64,000 nucleotides of DNA. Source: an uncultured Bacillota bacterium (GTDB taxonomy: Bacteria; Bacillota; Clostridia; Lachnospirales; Lachnospiraceae). The DNA lies in contig CATWQE010000001.1 in assembly GCA_958352855.1 (NCBI GenBank), forward strand, positions 124,001-188,000. Reading direction: 5' to 3'. The notes under the pieces were generated by a model. The model did no database searches. It was given only the letters and a program-made list of their open reading frames with translations, and was not told the DNA's origin. Of this stretch, positions 1 to 7,830 are shown one piece after another. Positions within the stretch are counted from its first letter, which is position 1. Each line of letters opens with the position of its first letter. Position numbers and translations under genes: made by a program.

Positions 1-92
1 CAAATCATATAGATGAATGTCAGTAGTGACAGTATGAACATTCCAAAGGACATCAGGTCTTTGAAATCAAATTGATTCTTATGATTGTTCAT
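1..92 (-). CDS. Putative holin-like toxin (Hol_Tox type), truncated by the window edge
   Basis: The visible part reads from an ATG at 92 off the left edge and gives 30 residues beginning MNNHKNQFDFKDLMSFGMF, followed by a hydrophobic stretch rich in I, L and F. The pattern D-L-M-S-F-G-M-F leading into one membrane helix is typical of the small Firmicute holin-like toxins. The RBS is the purine-rich GGGGGTGG just upstream. An in-frame ATG at 107 would add M-G-V-V-L, but those codons are the RBS itself, so 92 is preferred. The promoter at 159-187 supports a real gene. The 3' end, and any antisense RNA antitoxin, lie outside the window. Confidence 0.6.
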   Translation of the reverse strand, partial: MNNHKNQFDFKDLMSFGMFILSLLTFIYMI

Positions 93-158
93 CAGCACCA
101 CCCCCATTCTATGTAGAATAGAGGTCAGTCACCCTGTAATACGGTTGTTCTTATAAAC

Positions 159-187
159 AGTATATCATGATTTCATTCAATTTCCAA
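159..187 (-). promoter_or_regulatory. Promoter of the holin-like toxin gene
   Basis: On the minus strand TTGGAA (182-187) is followed after 17 bp by TATACT (159-164). The predicted transcript has a leader of roughly 45-60 nt before the toxin ATG. Confidence 0.6.
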
Positions 188-223
188 TCCTGTTTTCAGT
201 TATTTTAATTTTTTTATTTATTA

Positions 224-241
224 TTGTTACTTTTTTATCAA
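224..241. promoter_or_regulatory. Distal Rex-like operator upstream of adhE
   Basis: The 18-mer TTGTTACTTTTTTATCAA differs at few positions from the clostridial Rex palindrome TTGTTAA-N4-TTAACAA. It is almost identical to the site at 452-469 (one base differs). Rex is the NADH/NAD-responsive repressor that commonly controls adhE in Firmicutes. The sequence match is seen; binding is inferred. Confidence 0.5.
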
Positions 242-406
242 TCCAACTCAGAACGCCTTTTACCATCTAAAAATATCTTATGTCTACCTTTTTAATTATC
301 TGATTACTTATTATTTAACAATCTTTTTTCTTTATTTTCCACGTCGCTCATGATAAAATACACTTACAGAAAACTTACAGTTTTTTCATTTTCTTTTCAA
401 ATCATA

Positions 407-424
407 TTGACAAACATTTAACAA
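407..424. promoter_or_regulatory. Rex-like site overlapping the adhE -35 element
   Basis: TTGACAA, four bases, then TTAACAA: the right half-site is perfect, and the left has two mismatches because it doubles as the -35 hexamer TTGACA. Repressor bound here would block RNA polymerase directly. Confidence 0.45.
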
Positions 425-435
425 TGAGTTACAAT
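407..435 (+). promoter_or_regulatory. adhE promoter (sigma-A type)
   Basis: A perfect TTGACA (407-412), a 17 bp spacer and TACAAT (430-435). Transcription would start near 442, leaving an untranslated leader of about 100 nt that carries the operator at 452-469 and a strong RBS AAGGAGG just before the ATG at 541. Confidence 0.8.
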
Positions 436-451
436 CATTTCAGATTTGATT

Positions 452-469
452 TTGTTAATTTTTTATCAA
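452..469. promoter_or_regulatory. Proximal Rex-like operator of adhE
   Basis: TTGTTAA-TTTT-TTATCAA has a single mismatch to the palindrome TTGTTAA-N4-TTAACAA. It lies just downstream of the predicted start point, a usual place for a roadblock repressor site. Confidence 0.65.
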
Positions 470-540
470 TATGACAAAACAAAACTTTTTCTACTTCTGT
501 TTATGAAAAACAGACTACTATTTTTTAAGGAGGATTTCCC

Positions 541-3159
541 ATGGCAAAAAAACCAGAAACAACAGCACCGGAAACCAATAATAGTGTAGAAGCTCTTCAG
601 GCAAAAATCGCTTCTATGCGGGAAGCACAGAAAAAATTTGCTTCTTTCACACAGGAACAGGTAGATAAAATTTTCTTTGAAGCTGCTATGGCAGCCAATA
701 AAATGCGTATTCCTCTTGCAAGAATGGCTTGTGAAGAAACCGGCATGGGTGTCCTGGAGGATAAAGTAATTAAAAATCATTATGCTGCAGAATATACTTA
801 TAATGCGTACAAAAGAGTAAAAACCTGCGGCGTCATTGAAACAGATACATCCTATGGAATTAAAAAAATTGCAGAACCAGTTGGTGTGGTAGGCGCTGTA
901 ATTCCTACTACAAACCCAACCTCTACTGCTATCTTTAAATGTCTTATTTGTTTAAAAACCAGAAATGCCATTATTATCAGCCCACATCCACGTGCAAAAA
1001 AATGTACCATTGAGGCTGCTAAAATTATTCTGGAAGCTGCAGTAAAGGCAGGAGCTCCGGAAGGCATTATCGGATGGGTGGAAGAACCTACGATTGAATT
1101 GTCCAACGCATTGATGAAATCTGTAGACGTGATTCTTGCTACAGGCGGTCCTGGCATGGTAAAGGCTGCTTATTCCTCCGGAAATCCGGCTATTGGTGTA
1201 GGTCCTGGAAACGTTCCTGTTATTATGGACAGCACCTGCGATATCCAGACTGCTGTTTACTCTGTTATCCATTCTAAAACTTTCGACAATGGTATGATTT
1301 GCGCTTCTGAACAGTCTGTTACTGCCATTGCTGATATTTACGATGAAGTAAAAGCAGAATTTATCAAACGTGGATGCCATGTATTAAATAGTGAAGAATT
1401 AGACAAGGTACGTAGCATTATCCTGACGGAAGCTGGTACTGTTAATGCAAAAATCGTTGGTCAGCCGGCTGCTGTCATTGCGGAAATGGCTGGTGTTACC
1501 GTTCCTGCTAATACAAAGATTCTCATTGGTGAGGTTACTTCTGTTGATATTTCCGAGCCATTTGCTCATGAAAAATTATCACCGGTTCTGGCCCTGTATA
1601 AGGCAAAAGATTTCGCAACTGCTGTGGATATGGCAGACCAGTTAGTAAAAGATGGTGGTTACGGACACACTGCTTCTATTTATGTACATCCTTCTCAGAC
1701 TGAGAAGCTGAATATCTTTGCAGACCGTATGAAAACCTGCCGTATTCTGGTAAATACACCTTCTGCTCAGGGTGGTATTGGTGACCTGTATAACTTCAAA
1801 CTGGCGCCGTCTCTTACCCTTGGCTGCGGTTCTTATGGCGGAAACTCCGTATCGGAAAACGTTGGAGTGAAACATCTGCTGAATGTAAAAACCGTTGCAG
1901 AAAGGAGAGAGAACATGCTGTGGTTCAGAACACCGGAAAAGATTTACTTTAAGAAGGGCTGTCTGCCTGTTGCATTAGATGAATTAAAAACCGTATATGA
2001 AAAGAAAAAAGCCTTCATTGTAACGGATACGTTCTTATACAACAATGGCTATACAAAACCGATTACTGATAAGCTGGATGAAATGGGAATTACCTATGAG
2101 TGCTTCTTTGATGTTGCTCCGGACCCAACTCTCCAGTGTGCTCAGAAAGGTCTGGAACAGTTAAAATCCTTTGCTCCTGATACCATTATTGCCCTGGGTG
2201 GTGGTTCTGCTATGGATGCTGCCAAGATTATGTGGCTCATGTACGAACATCCAGAATGCAAATTTGAAGACCTGGCTATGGACTTTATGGATATCCGGAA
2301 ACGTGTTTACACCTTCCCGAAAATGGGTGTAAAAGCTATGATGGTAGCTATTCCTACCTCTTCCGGTACAGGTTCTGAAGTAACTCCGTTTGCCATTATT
2401 ACAGATGCAACCACTGGAACAAAATGGCCAATCGCTGATTATGAATTAATGCCAAACATGGCAATTATTGATGCTGATTACATGATGGGACAGCCAAAGG
2501 GTCTTACCAGCGCTTCTGGTATTGATGCCCTGACCCATGCTCTGGAAGCTTATGCTTCTATTATGGCTACTGATTATACAGATGGTGTTGCATTAAAGGC
2601 GGCGAAATTAATCTTTGATTATCTGCCTGCTGCTTATGAAAAAGGCGCTGATGACCCAATTGCAAGAGAAAAAATGGCAAATGCTTCCACACTGGCTGGT
2701 ATTGCTTTCTCCAATGCATTCCTGGGAATCTGCCACTCCATGGCACATAAATTGGGTGCTTATCATCACCTGCCACATGGTGTTGCAAATGCGCTGCTCA
2801 TTGAGCATGTTATGCGCTACAATGCTGACCCGGCTCCTGTTAAAATGGGAACCTTCTCACAGTATCCATATCCACACGCAAAGGAAAGATACTGTGAAAT
2901 GGCCCGTTTCGTAGGTATTCAGGGCAAAAATGATGATGAAGTATTTGAAAACTTTATCAAAGCTATTGCTGAACTGAAAGAAAGAGTTGGCATTAAGAGA
3001 ACCATCAAGGACTATGGCATCACAGAAGAAGCCTTCCTGGCTACTCTGGATGAAATGGTTGAAAATGCATTTAATGACCAGTGTACCGGAGCAAATCCAC
3101 GCTATCCACTGATGAAGGAAATGAAAGAAATGTATTTGAAGGCTTATTATGAGGGGTAA
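541..3159 (+). CDS. adhE: Bifunctional acetaldehyde-CoA/alcohol dehydrogenase AdhE
   Basis: The 872-residue protein reduces acetyl-CoA to acetaldehyde and then ethanol, oxidising two NADH per acetyl unit during fermentation in the cytoplasm. The N-terminal half is a CoA-acylating aldehyde dehydrogenase; the catalytic cysteine is C254 in NGMICASEQ. The C-terminal half is an iron-type alcohol dehydrogenase with the nucleotide-binding GGGS at 553-556 and metal-binding histidines around 732-750 (CHSMAHKLGAYHHLPHG). Its length matches AdhE from other Firmicutes, so it is a full fusion. The start follows AAGGAGG at good spacing. It is monocistronic, with a strong promoter and three Rex-like sites upstream, which fits induction when NADH accumulates. 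The identification is secure. Confidence 0.97.
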   Translation: MAKKPETTAPETNNSVEALQAKIASMREAQKKFASFTQEQVDKIFFEAAMAANKMRIPLARMACEETGMGVLEDKVIKNHYAAEYTYNAYKRVKTCGVIETDTSYGIKKIAEPVGVVGAVIPTTNPTSTAIFKCLICLKTRNAIIISPHPRAKKCTIEAAKIILEAAVKAGAPEGIIGWVEEPTIELSNALMKSVDVILATGGPGMVKAAYSSGNPAIGVGPGNVPVIMDSTCDIQTAVYSVIHSKTFDNGMICASEQSVTAIADIYDEVKAEFIKRGCHVLNSEELDKVRSIILTEAGTVNAKIVGQPAAVIAEMAGVTVPANTKILIGEVTSVDISEPFAHEKLSPVLALYKAKDFATAVDMADQLVKDGGYGHTASIYVHPSQTEKLNIFADRMKTCRILVNTPSAQGGIGDLYNFKLAPSLTLGCGSYGGNSVSENVGVKHLLNVKTVAERRENMLWFRTPEKIYFKKGCLPVALDELKTVYEKKKAFIVTDTFLYNNGYTKPITDKLDEMGITYECFFDVAPDPTLQCAQKGLEQLKSFAPDTIIALGGGSAMDAAKIMWLMYEHPECKFEDLAMDFMDIRKRVYTFPKMGVKAMMVAIPTSSGTGSEVTPFAIITDATTGTKWPIADYELMPNMAIIDADYMMGQPKGLTSASGIDALTHALEAYASIMATDYTDGVALKAAKLIFDYLPAAYEKGADDPIAREKMANASTLAGIAFSNAFLGICHSMAHKLGAYHHLPHGVANALLIEHVMRYNADPAPVKMGTFSQYPYPHAKERYCEMARFVGIQGKNDDEVFENFIKAIAELKERVGIKRTIKDYGITEEAFLATLDEMVENAFNDQCTGANPRYPLMKEMKEMYLKAYYEG

Positions 3160-3174
3160 AAAAGGAGTTTCCTT

Positions 3175-3313
3175 TGATATCTTATAACATATTGACATGC
3201 TGACGCAATCCCGCATGTGGTACCTTCCAAGCTCAGTCTGCGTTCACTTTGAGCCTGTAGTCTCAAAGCGTACTCGACAAATTCCCTTGAAAGATATCCA
3301 CATGCGGGATTGC
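3175..3313. repeat. Structured intergenic element with a perfect 16-bp inverted repeat
   Basis: GCAATCCCGCATGTGG at 3205-3220 is exactly complementary to 3298-3313. Inside lies a second hairpin, CTTTGAG (3247-3253) with CTCAAAG (3262-3268). A further complementary pair, GATATCTT near 3175 and AAGATATC near 3290, crosses the main stem as a pseudoknot would. The interior of about 77 nt is more GC-rich than its surroundings and has no convincing reading frame. It could be a small RNA, a dispersed palindromic element or an unusual adhE 3' structure; there is no good T-tract. Function unknown. Confidence 0.55.
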
Positions 3314-3353
3314 TGGGTTATGGCAATTATTTTTGCTAAAATCTATCAATGTC

Positions 3354-3521
3354 CTAAATTTTAAATACTAATATAGCTTTATCTGTTCCGACCATAGACA
3401 TAGTTACTAATTTATATCCTTTGTTCAGCATCTCCTCTGATTTTTTCTCAATAGCTTTTGCTAAAGCTTCTACACCAGTAGAGCATTCTACAACAACTGA
3501 TTTATAAACTAAATTGAACAT
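3354..3521 (-). CDS. Small DUF4177-like protein (55 aa)
   Basis: The product starts MFNLVYKSVVVECSTGVEAL and ends DKAILVFKI. The layout (a YKxVVVE strand, an amphipathic helix rich in K and E, then KGYKLVTMSM and a final strand) resembles the short DUF4177 family, whose function is unknown. A strong RBS (AAGGGGGA) precedes the ATG at 3521. It is the last gene of a three-gene minus-strand set with the tiny membrane peptide and the XRE regulator, 40 bp after the former. Gene reality is well supported by RBS, composition and context; the family assignment is from pattern memory only. Confidence 0.7.
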   Translation of the reverse strand: MFNLVYKSVVVECSTGVEALAKAIEKKSEEMLNKGYKLVTMSMVGTDKAILVFKI

Positions 3522-3561
3522 TTTATTCCCCCTTCTTTGATTTTAGAGCAAATAGAATTTA

Positions 3562-3669
3562 TTATTGTTTCTTTTCTTCTTTTTTCTTCTTTCTATCCCA
3601 CCAGGTACCTGCTAACGAACAGCTTCCGCCCATAACTATAAAAGCAATCATAATAAGCCAAAATTCCAT
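3562..3669 (-). CDS. 35-residue single-pass membrane peptide
   Basis: The peptide runs MEFWLIMIAFIVMGGSCSLAG, then WWDRKKKKEEKKQ: one N-terminal membrane helix followed by a highly charged cytoplasmic tail, as positive-inside topology predicts. AAAAGGGAGAG precedes the ATG at 3669. It begins 15 bp after the stop of the XRE gene and is very probably co-transcribed with it. No function is recognised. It could be a modulator of the membrane-linked regulator or a small toxin-like peptide. Confidence 0.65.
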   Translation of the reverse strand: MEFWLIMIAFIVMGGSCSLAGTWWDRKKKKEEKKQ

Positions 3670-3684
3670 AATTTTCTCTCCCTT

Positions 3685-4272
3685 TTAATTGGTTAAATGC
3701 TGGCAAATAAAAATTACAACAAAACATATAATAAGTGCGGTTGCACCTGCAATGAATGCAAATATGATTTTTTGATAATTTCTTTTTCCTATTTCTTGTT
3801 GTGTTTCATCATGCGTTAATTGTTTTCCGTCAATAAATGCCAAAATTTCTTTGTAGGTCTGAATATCATAGCGCTTTTTGAATTTTTCAATCTTACTTGC
3901 CGTATAGAACGTTATTGCGAACAAGCATAACCAGATAATAATTCCTATATTCCCCTTAATACTAAATAAAGGATAAGCACTTACAGCTACAACTATTAGT
4001 TCAATCAGGAAAACTACACTTATCACATTAAAGTTTTTAATTGTTGCTTTTTCTACAACCTCCCTCATCTCCTTTATATCGTCTTTTATAAAATTATCTA
4101 AAGACACGTTGAAGATATCAGATAAAGTAATTAAGCTTTTAACATCTGGACAACTTTTATTTGTTTCCCAATTAGAAATTGTTTGTCTTGAAACAAATAT
4201 TTTAAGAGCCAGCTCTTCTTGAGAAATTTTTTGTTGTTCTCTAAGTTTCTTGATTTTTAATCCAATATCCAT
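3685..4272 (-). CDS. XRE-family regulator with C-terminal membrane helices
   Basis: Residues 1-65 form an HTH_3 DNA-binding domain (IKKLREQQKISQEELA, then SRQTISNWETNKSCPD). After a linker near residue 75 there are three hydrophobic segments at about 80-97, 105-120 and 170-190, so the protein is likely membrane-anchored. This architecture is common in Clostridia; the signal sensed is usually unknown. The start at 4272 has the RBS AAGGAG. A palindrome 45 bp upstream (4317-4334) is a candidate autoregulatory operator. It leads a small operon with two tiny genes. Confidence 0.85.
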   Translation of the reverse strand: MDIGLKIKKLREQQKISQEELALKIFVSRQTISNWETNKSCPDVKSLITLSDIFNVSLDNFIKDDIKEMREVVEKATIKNFNVISVVFLIELIVVAVSAYPLFSIKGNIGIIIWLCLFAITFYTASKIEKFKKRYDIQTYKEILAFIDGKQLTHDETQQEIGKRNYQKIIFAFIAGATALIICFVVIFICQHLTN

Positions 4273-4316
4273 CTTGAATCTTCTCCTTTATTGTATCTGA
4301 ATATCACTATTTTGTC

Positions 4317-4334
4317 TGTCAAAAGCCTTTGACA
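4317..4334. promoter_or_regulatory. Palindrome upstream of the XRE gene, candidate operator
   Basis: TGTCAAAAGCCTTTGACA consists of 7-bp perfect arms (TGTCAAA/TTTGACA) about a four-base centre. A further TTTTGACA half-site lies upstream near 4349-4358. XRE-type regulators often bind such sites in their own promoters. Confidence 0.45.
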
Positions 4335-4386
4335 TTGCCCTTTTTTCCTTGTCAAAATAGTTTTACATGGTTTTATATAAAAATTT

Positions 4387-4947
4387 TCAAAAGATTCCCA
4401 GGTGTTCCAGAAGAGTTTTGGTTCCCAAAAGTATAAGGATAACTCCTCCTGCCAGTTCTGCTCTGGATTTGTATTTGGAACCAAAGATATTACCTACTTT
4501 TACTCCTGCTGCGGAAAGGATGAAGGTTATGATTCCTATGAAGCTGGCTGCAAGGATTATGTTTACCTCCAGGAAGGCAAAGGTAATTCCTACTGCAAGG
4601 GCGTCGATACTGGTAGCCACTGCAAGTGGGAACATTTTTTTTGCTTCCATACCTCCAACCGGACAGGAATCGTCTTTTTCTCTGGATTCCCGAATCATAT
4701 TGATTCCAATGAATCCCAAAAGGAAAAATGCAATCCAGTGGTCAATGGAGGTGATTTTGTCTTTAAACTGGCTTCCAAGAAAATATCCAATCACTGGCAT
4801 CAGTGCCTGGAAGCCCCCAAACCAGAGTCCCGCCAGAATCATATGTTTAGGCGCCAGTTTTTCAGTAGCAAGACCCTTACAGACAGAAACAGCAAACGCA
4901 TCCATGGATAGCCCCACTGCAAGGGTAAAAAGTGTAATAATATCCAT
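4387..4947 (-). CDS. mntP: MntP family manganese efflux pump
   Basis: The 186-residue inner-membrane protein has six predicted helices in two repeats, each with the family motif around Gly-Leu-Ser-Met-Asp-Ala-Phe-Ala and Ala-Thr-Ser-Ile-Asp-Ala-Leu-Ala. MntP exports Mn2+ and protects against manganese overload. A TTG two codons upstream (4953) keeps the frame open, but the ATG at 4947 is better placed behind AGAGGAAA. The promoter at 4981-5009 gives a leader of only about 30 nt, too short for the yybP-ykoY manganese riboswitch often found before mntP. Confidence 0.9.
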   Translation of the reverse strand: MDIITLFTLAVGLSMDAFAVSVCKGLATEKLAPKHMILAGLWFGGFQALMPVIGYFLGSQFKDKITSIDHWIAFFLLGFIGINMIRESREKDDSCPVGGMEAKKMFPLAVATSIDALAVGITFAFLEVNIILAASFIGIITFILSAAGVKVGNIFGSKYKSRAELAGGVILILLGTKTLLEHLGIF

Positions 4948-4980
4948 TTTCAATTTCCTCTTTTCTTAGCATGTCCGTTT

Positions 4981-5009
4981 ATTATAGCACCAGGATTCTA
5001 GGCTGTAAA
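4981..5009 (-). promoter_or_regulatory. mntP promoter
   Basis: Minus strand TTTACA (5004-5009), 17 bp, TATAAT (4981-4986). It is divergent from the GH43 promoter. An inverted repeat GGCTGTA (5001-5007)/TACAGCC (5031-5037) spans the two -35 regions and could be an operator. Confidence 0.75.
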
Positions 5010-5024
5010 TTACATATTTTTCTA

Positions 5025-5053
5025 TTTACCTACAGCCGGAAAAATTTTATAAT
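5025..5053 (+). promoter_or_regulatory. GH43 gene promoter
   Basis: TTTACC (5025-5030), a 17 bp spacer and TATAAT (5048-5053), about 35 bp before the ATG at 5088. The right arm of the inverted repeat TACAGCC overlaps the spacer. Confidence 0.7.
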
Positions 5054-5087
5054 AGACTTAACAGCAAGAACGGAAAGGAGAATTTTT

Positions 5088-6677
5088 ATGCTGAAACATA
5101 CTTTTAAAAACCCCCTGCTTCCCGGGTTTTATCCAGACCCTTCTATTTGCAGGGTTGGGGAAGATTATTATATGGTAACCTCCTCTTTTGTGTATTATCC
5201 GGGACTTCCTGTTTTCCACAGTAAAGACCTGGTTCACTGGGAACAGATTGGACATGGTATCCATCGTCCTGACCAACTGGACTATAAAAATTGTGAAACT
5301 TCCCTGGGACTGTGGGCGCCAAGCATCCGGTATCATGAGGGAACCTTCTATATTATTAATACCTTTGTATCCGAAGGCCGGGAAGCCAGAAGAGACAACT
5401 ACATTATCACTGCCACAAATCCTGCCGGCCCCTGGAGTGACCCTGTTTTTGTAGAGGGTGCAGATGGCATTGATTCCAGTTTGTTTTTTGATGATGACGG
5501 TTCTCTCTGGTATGCAGGAAATTTCATTAGTGAGGAAAATCTGTATGAGGGTCACCATGGCATTTATCTCAATGAACTGGATCCGGTGACCTTCCAGTTT
5601 AAAGGTCCACGCTATATTATCTGGGATGGCAAGAAATCCTACAGCCGCTGGATTGAAGCGCCTCATATTTATAAAAAGGATGGCTGGTATTACCTTATGG
5701 TGGCAGAGGGCGGAACTTTTATTAATCACAGTGTCCAGATGGCTCGCTGCCGCACCATTAACGGAGATTACGAAGTATGCCCAAGAAACCCTATTATTTC
5801 CCACCGCCACATGCCTGTTCTGAATCCTATTTCCGTCACAGGACATGCGGATATTACTGACACCCAAAATGGGGAGTGGTGGATGGTACTTCTGGCTGTG
5901 CGCCCTTATGAGGGAGGACATTATAATCTTGGTCGGGAAACCTTTATGGTTCCTATGGTATGGGCTGAGGATGGATGGCCTATGATTGACAATGAAACAG
6001 GACTGGTAAATGAAGAAGAACGTCTGCCAAATCTGCCAAGATGTGTTTACCCTCCAATGCCGGAAACCGATAACTTTGAAAGCAGTACACTCCAGATGCA
6101 GTGGAATACCATTCATCCACCTGTAGACATGTTCTATAGTCTTACACAGCGCCCCGGTTATCTTCGACTGAACCTCCGTCCGGAAGTCATGGAAGAAATT
6201 TGTACTCCTTCTTTTGTTGGAAGAAGACAGCGTCACAAGGAATTTCTGGCAAAGACAGCCATGGAATTTACCCCTGCCACCCCTCTGGAAGAGGCTGGTA
6301 TTGCTCTGGTGCAGGATGACCGTTTCCATTACCTTATGACTGTAAGAGAAAAAGAAGGTAAACCTGTCCTTCAATTATGGAAGACCGAAAGCGGCAGCCG
6401 CACTCTGATAAAGGAAGAAGTCCTAAACGCAAATGAAGGTACAAAAGCTTCCCGTATTTATCTCAGTGTACAGGGACATACCGAAGGCTATACCTTCTAC
6501 TATGGCTATACCGAACAGGAAATGCTTCCTTTTGTTTCAAACATGGATGGCAGCCTGCTAAGCTCTGTGGTAAATGAAGGCTTCACCGGAGCTTATATTG
6601 GTATGTATGCCAGCTCCAACCACACTGAATCTGAAAATCATGCAGATTTCGACTGGTTCAGTTATCAGGGAGAATAA
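5088..6677 (+). CDS. GH43 family glycosidase, probable beta-xylosidase
   Basis: The 529-residue protein has no signal peptide, so it acts in the cytoplasm on imported oligosaccharides. The N-terminal half is the five-bladed GH43 propeller with the expected acidic triad: D17 in FYPDPS (general base), D129 in DGIDSS and E190 in RWIEAPH (general acid). The C-terminal part from about residue 330 looks like the beta-sandwich found in XynB-type GH43 enzymes, which act on beta-1,4-xylosides and sometimes arabinosides. The ATG at 5088 has the RBS GAAAGGAG; the frame is open further upstream, but that lies before the promoter. It converges on the GH3/ABC operon at a shared terminator. Confidence 0.88.
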   Translation: MLKHTFKNPLLPGFYPDPSICRVGEDYYMVTSSFVYYPGLPVFHSKDLVHWEQIGHGIHRPDQLDYKNCETSLGLWAPSIRYHEGTFYIINTFVSEGREARRDNYIITATNPAGPWSDPVFVEGADGIDSSLFFDDDGSLWYAGNFISEENLYEGHHGIYLNELDPVTFQFKGPRYIIWDGKKSYSRWIEAPHIYKKDGWYYLMVAEGGTFINHSVQMARCRTINGDYEVCPRNPIISHRHMPVLNPISVTGHADITDTQNGEWWMVLLAVRPYEGGHYNLGRETFMVPMVWAEDGWPMIDNETGLVNEEERLPNLPRCVYPPMPETDNFESSTLQMQWNTIHPPVDMFYSLTQRPGYLRLNLRPEVMEEICTPSFVGRRQRHKEFLAKTAMEFTPATPLEEAGIALVQDDRFHYLMTVREKEGKPVLQLWKTESGSRTLIKEEVLNANEGTKASRIYLSVQGHTEGYTFYYGYTEQEMLPFVSNMDGSLLSSVVNEGFTGAYIGMYASSNHTESENHADFDWFSYQGE

Positions 6678-6699
6678 AAGCTTTTTATTTATGTAAACT

Positions 6700-6755
6700 A
6701 AAAGGGTTCCAGGAATCAGGAGAGGCTTTCTCCATGATTCCCGAAACCCTTTTAT
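6700..6755. terminator. Bidirectional terminator between GH43 and the lipoprotein gene
   Basis: A long hairpin pairs AAAGGGTT and GGAATCA on the left with TGATTCC and AACCCTTTT on the right, flanked by T-rich sequence on both strands. It ends the GH43 transcript and the convergent minus-strand operon. Confidence 0.85.
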
Positions 6756-6764
6756 AAATAGGAA

Positions 6765-7796
6765 TTAAAAGGCATCCTGAATCTGTTTCATTAAATTTTC
6801 CACATCTGCTTTCTTTACCAGAAATCTCTGGGTATCATTGATTTCCACCAAATCATAAGTATCGTCATACTCATAATAGGCCACGCTGATTTGCGGCGCT
6901 GTATCCTGATTTCTATTGTAGGTCACAGTAAGAAGCGCCTGGTTCTCTGTTTTTTCAGCCTCTTCCTCTGGCTCTCCTGCCAGCATCACAGAGGACAGTG
7001 CCTGGTATAACGTAGTAAAATCTTCTTTTTCTACTTTCTTTTTTCCAAGCTGATATTCTTGCTTCTGTGCATCAACAGACATTTTGTATGTCTTATCTTC
7101 TGTCATAAGTTCTATGTTCTTTACAGTTTCAATGTCAATTAAAACCGGAATTTTCAAGATATAATCATAGGGATTTAATCCATAAACACTTTCTAAAAGA
7201 ACCCCAGGAAGTTTATAAACTTTATCTTCAAATCCTTTGACTGCCGCATAACGATTTCCTTCCCCATCTTCATTTCCCAGAATGATTTCCGCTTGGGAAT
7301 CTGCATACAGCGTACTTTTTGCTTTCTCAGCATCCTGTGTATTAACAAATTCCAGGGAAATACTGGTGGTGGAATCGGAAAGTCCTGTCTCTGTCCCTTC
7401 CTCTATTGGAACCGGAGTCTGAAGATTCATTTGGCACAGGATATCAAACAAACCATACATTTCCTCTGTATTTACAGTCATGGTTTCATCATAAGGATTT
7501 AAGATTTCCCAGTAATCAAAGTCCATCTTATAATCTGCCGGCTCTTTGGACAAATGAAAAATCTCTTCTCCGTCCTTTATAAGCACCACTTTCCGGATTC
7601 CATCCTGGATAAAAGCAGGATTTTCTACTGGTTTTGTCTCTGGCTTTTCCGGCTGTTTAGAAGCTTCTGTCTGTTTGCCTGTTTCTGTTTTTTCCTCTGA
7701 CTGTGTTGTTTGGGCGTCCCCGCAGCCTGCAAGCAGCAGGGCAGCCAGGCACAGGCAGCACCCTGCCTGTTTTGCCTTTCCTGTCCATTTCTTCAT
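6765..7796 (-). CDS. Lipoprotein of the xylo-oligosaccharide operon, DUF4340-like
   Basis: The 343-residue product has a lipoprotein signal (basic MKKW start, hydrophobic core, lipobox LLAGC with Cys at about 25) and then a low-complexity E/K/T/Q linker to about residue 55. The mature part resembles DUF4340 (segments such as DYWEILNPYDETMTV followed by repeated beta-strands, and a second similar half), so it should be tethered outside the membrane. It follows the GH3 gene by 34 bp and ends at the operon terminator. Its role is unknown; it may be carried along or assist substrate capture. Family call is tentative. Confidence 0.7.
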   Translation of the reverse strand: MKKWTGKAKQAGCCLCLAALLLAGCGDAQTTQSEEKTETGKQTEASKQPEKPETKPVENPAFIQDGIRKVVLIKDGEEIFHLSKEPADYKMDFDYWEILNPYDETMTVNTEEMYGLFDILCQMNLQTPVPIEEGTETGLSDSTTSISLEFVNTQDAEKAKSTLYADSQAEIILGNEDGEGNRYAAVKGFEDKVYKLPGVLLESVYGLNPYDYILKIPVLIDIETVKNIELMTEDKTYKMSVDAQKQEYQLGKKKVEKEDFTTLYQALSSVMLAGEPEEEAEKTENQALLTVTYNRNQDTAPQISVAYYEYDDTYDLVEINDTQRFLVKKADVENLMKQIQDAF

Positions 7797-7830
7797 ACCT
7801 TCCGTCCTCTCTTTCCTGTCCTTTTGCAGT

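Noticed and set aside
5058..6374. A long open frame (438 codons) on the minus strand opposite the GH43 gene
   Set aside because: It is the antisense shadow of a well-supported gene; its composition is unlike protein and it lacks an RBS.
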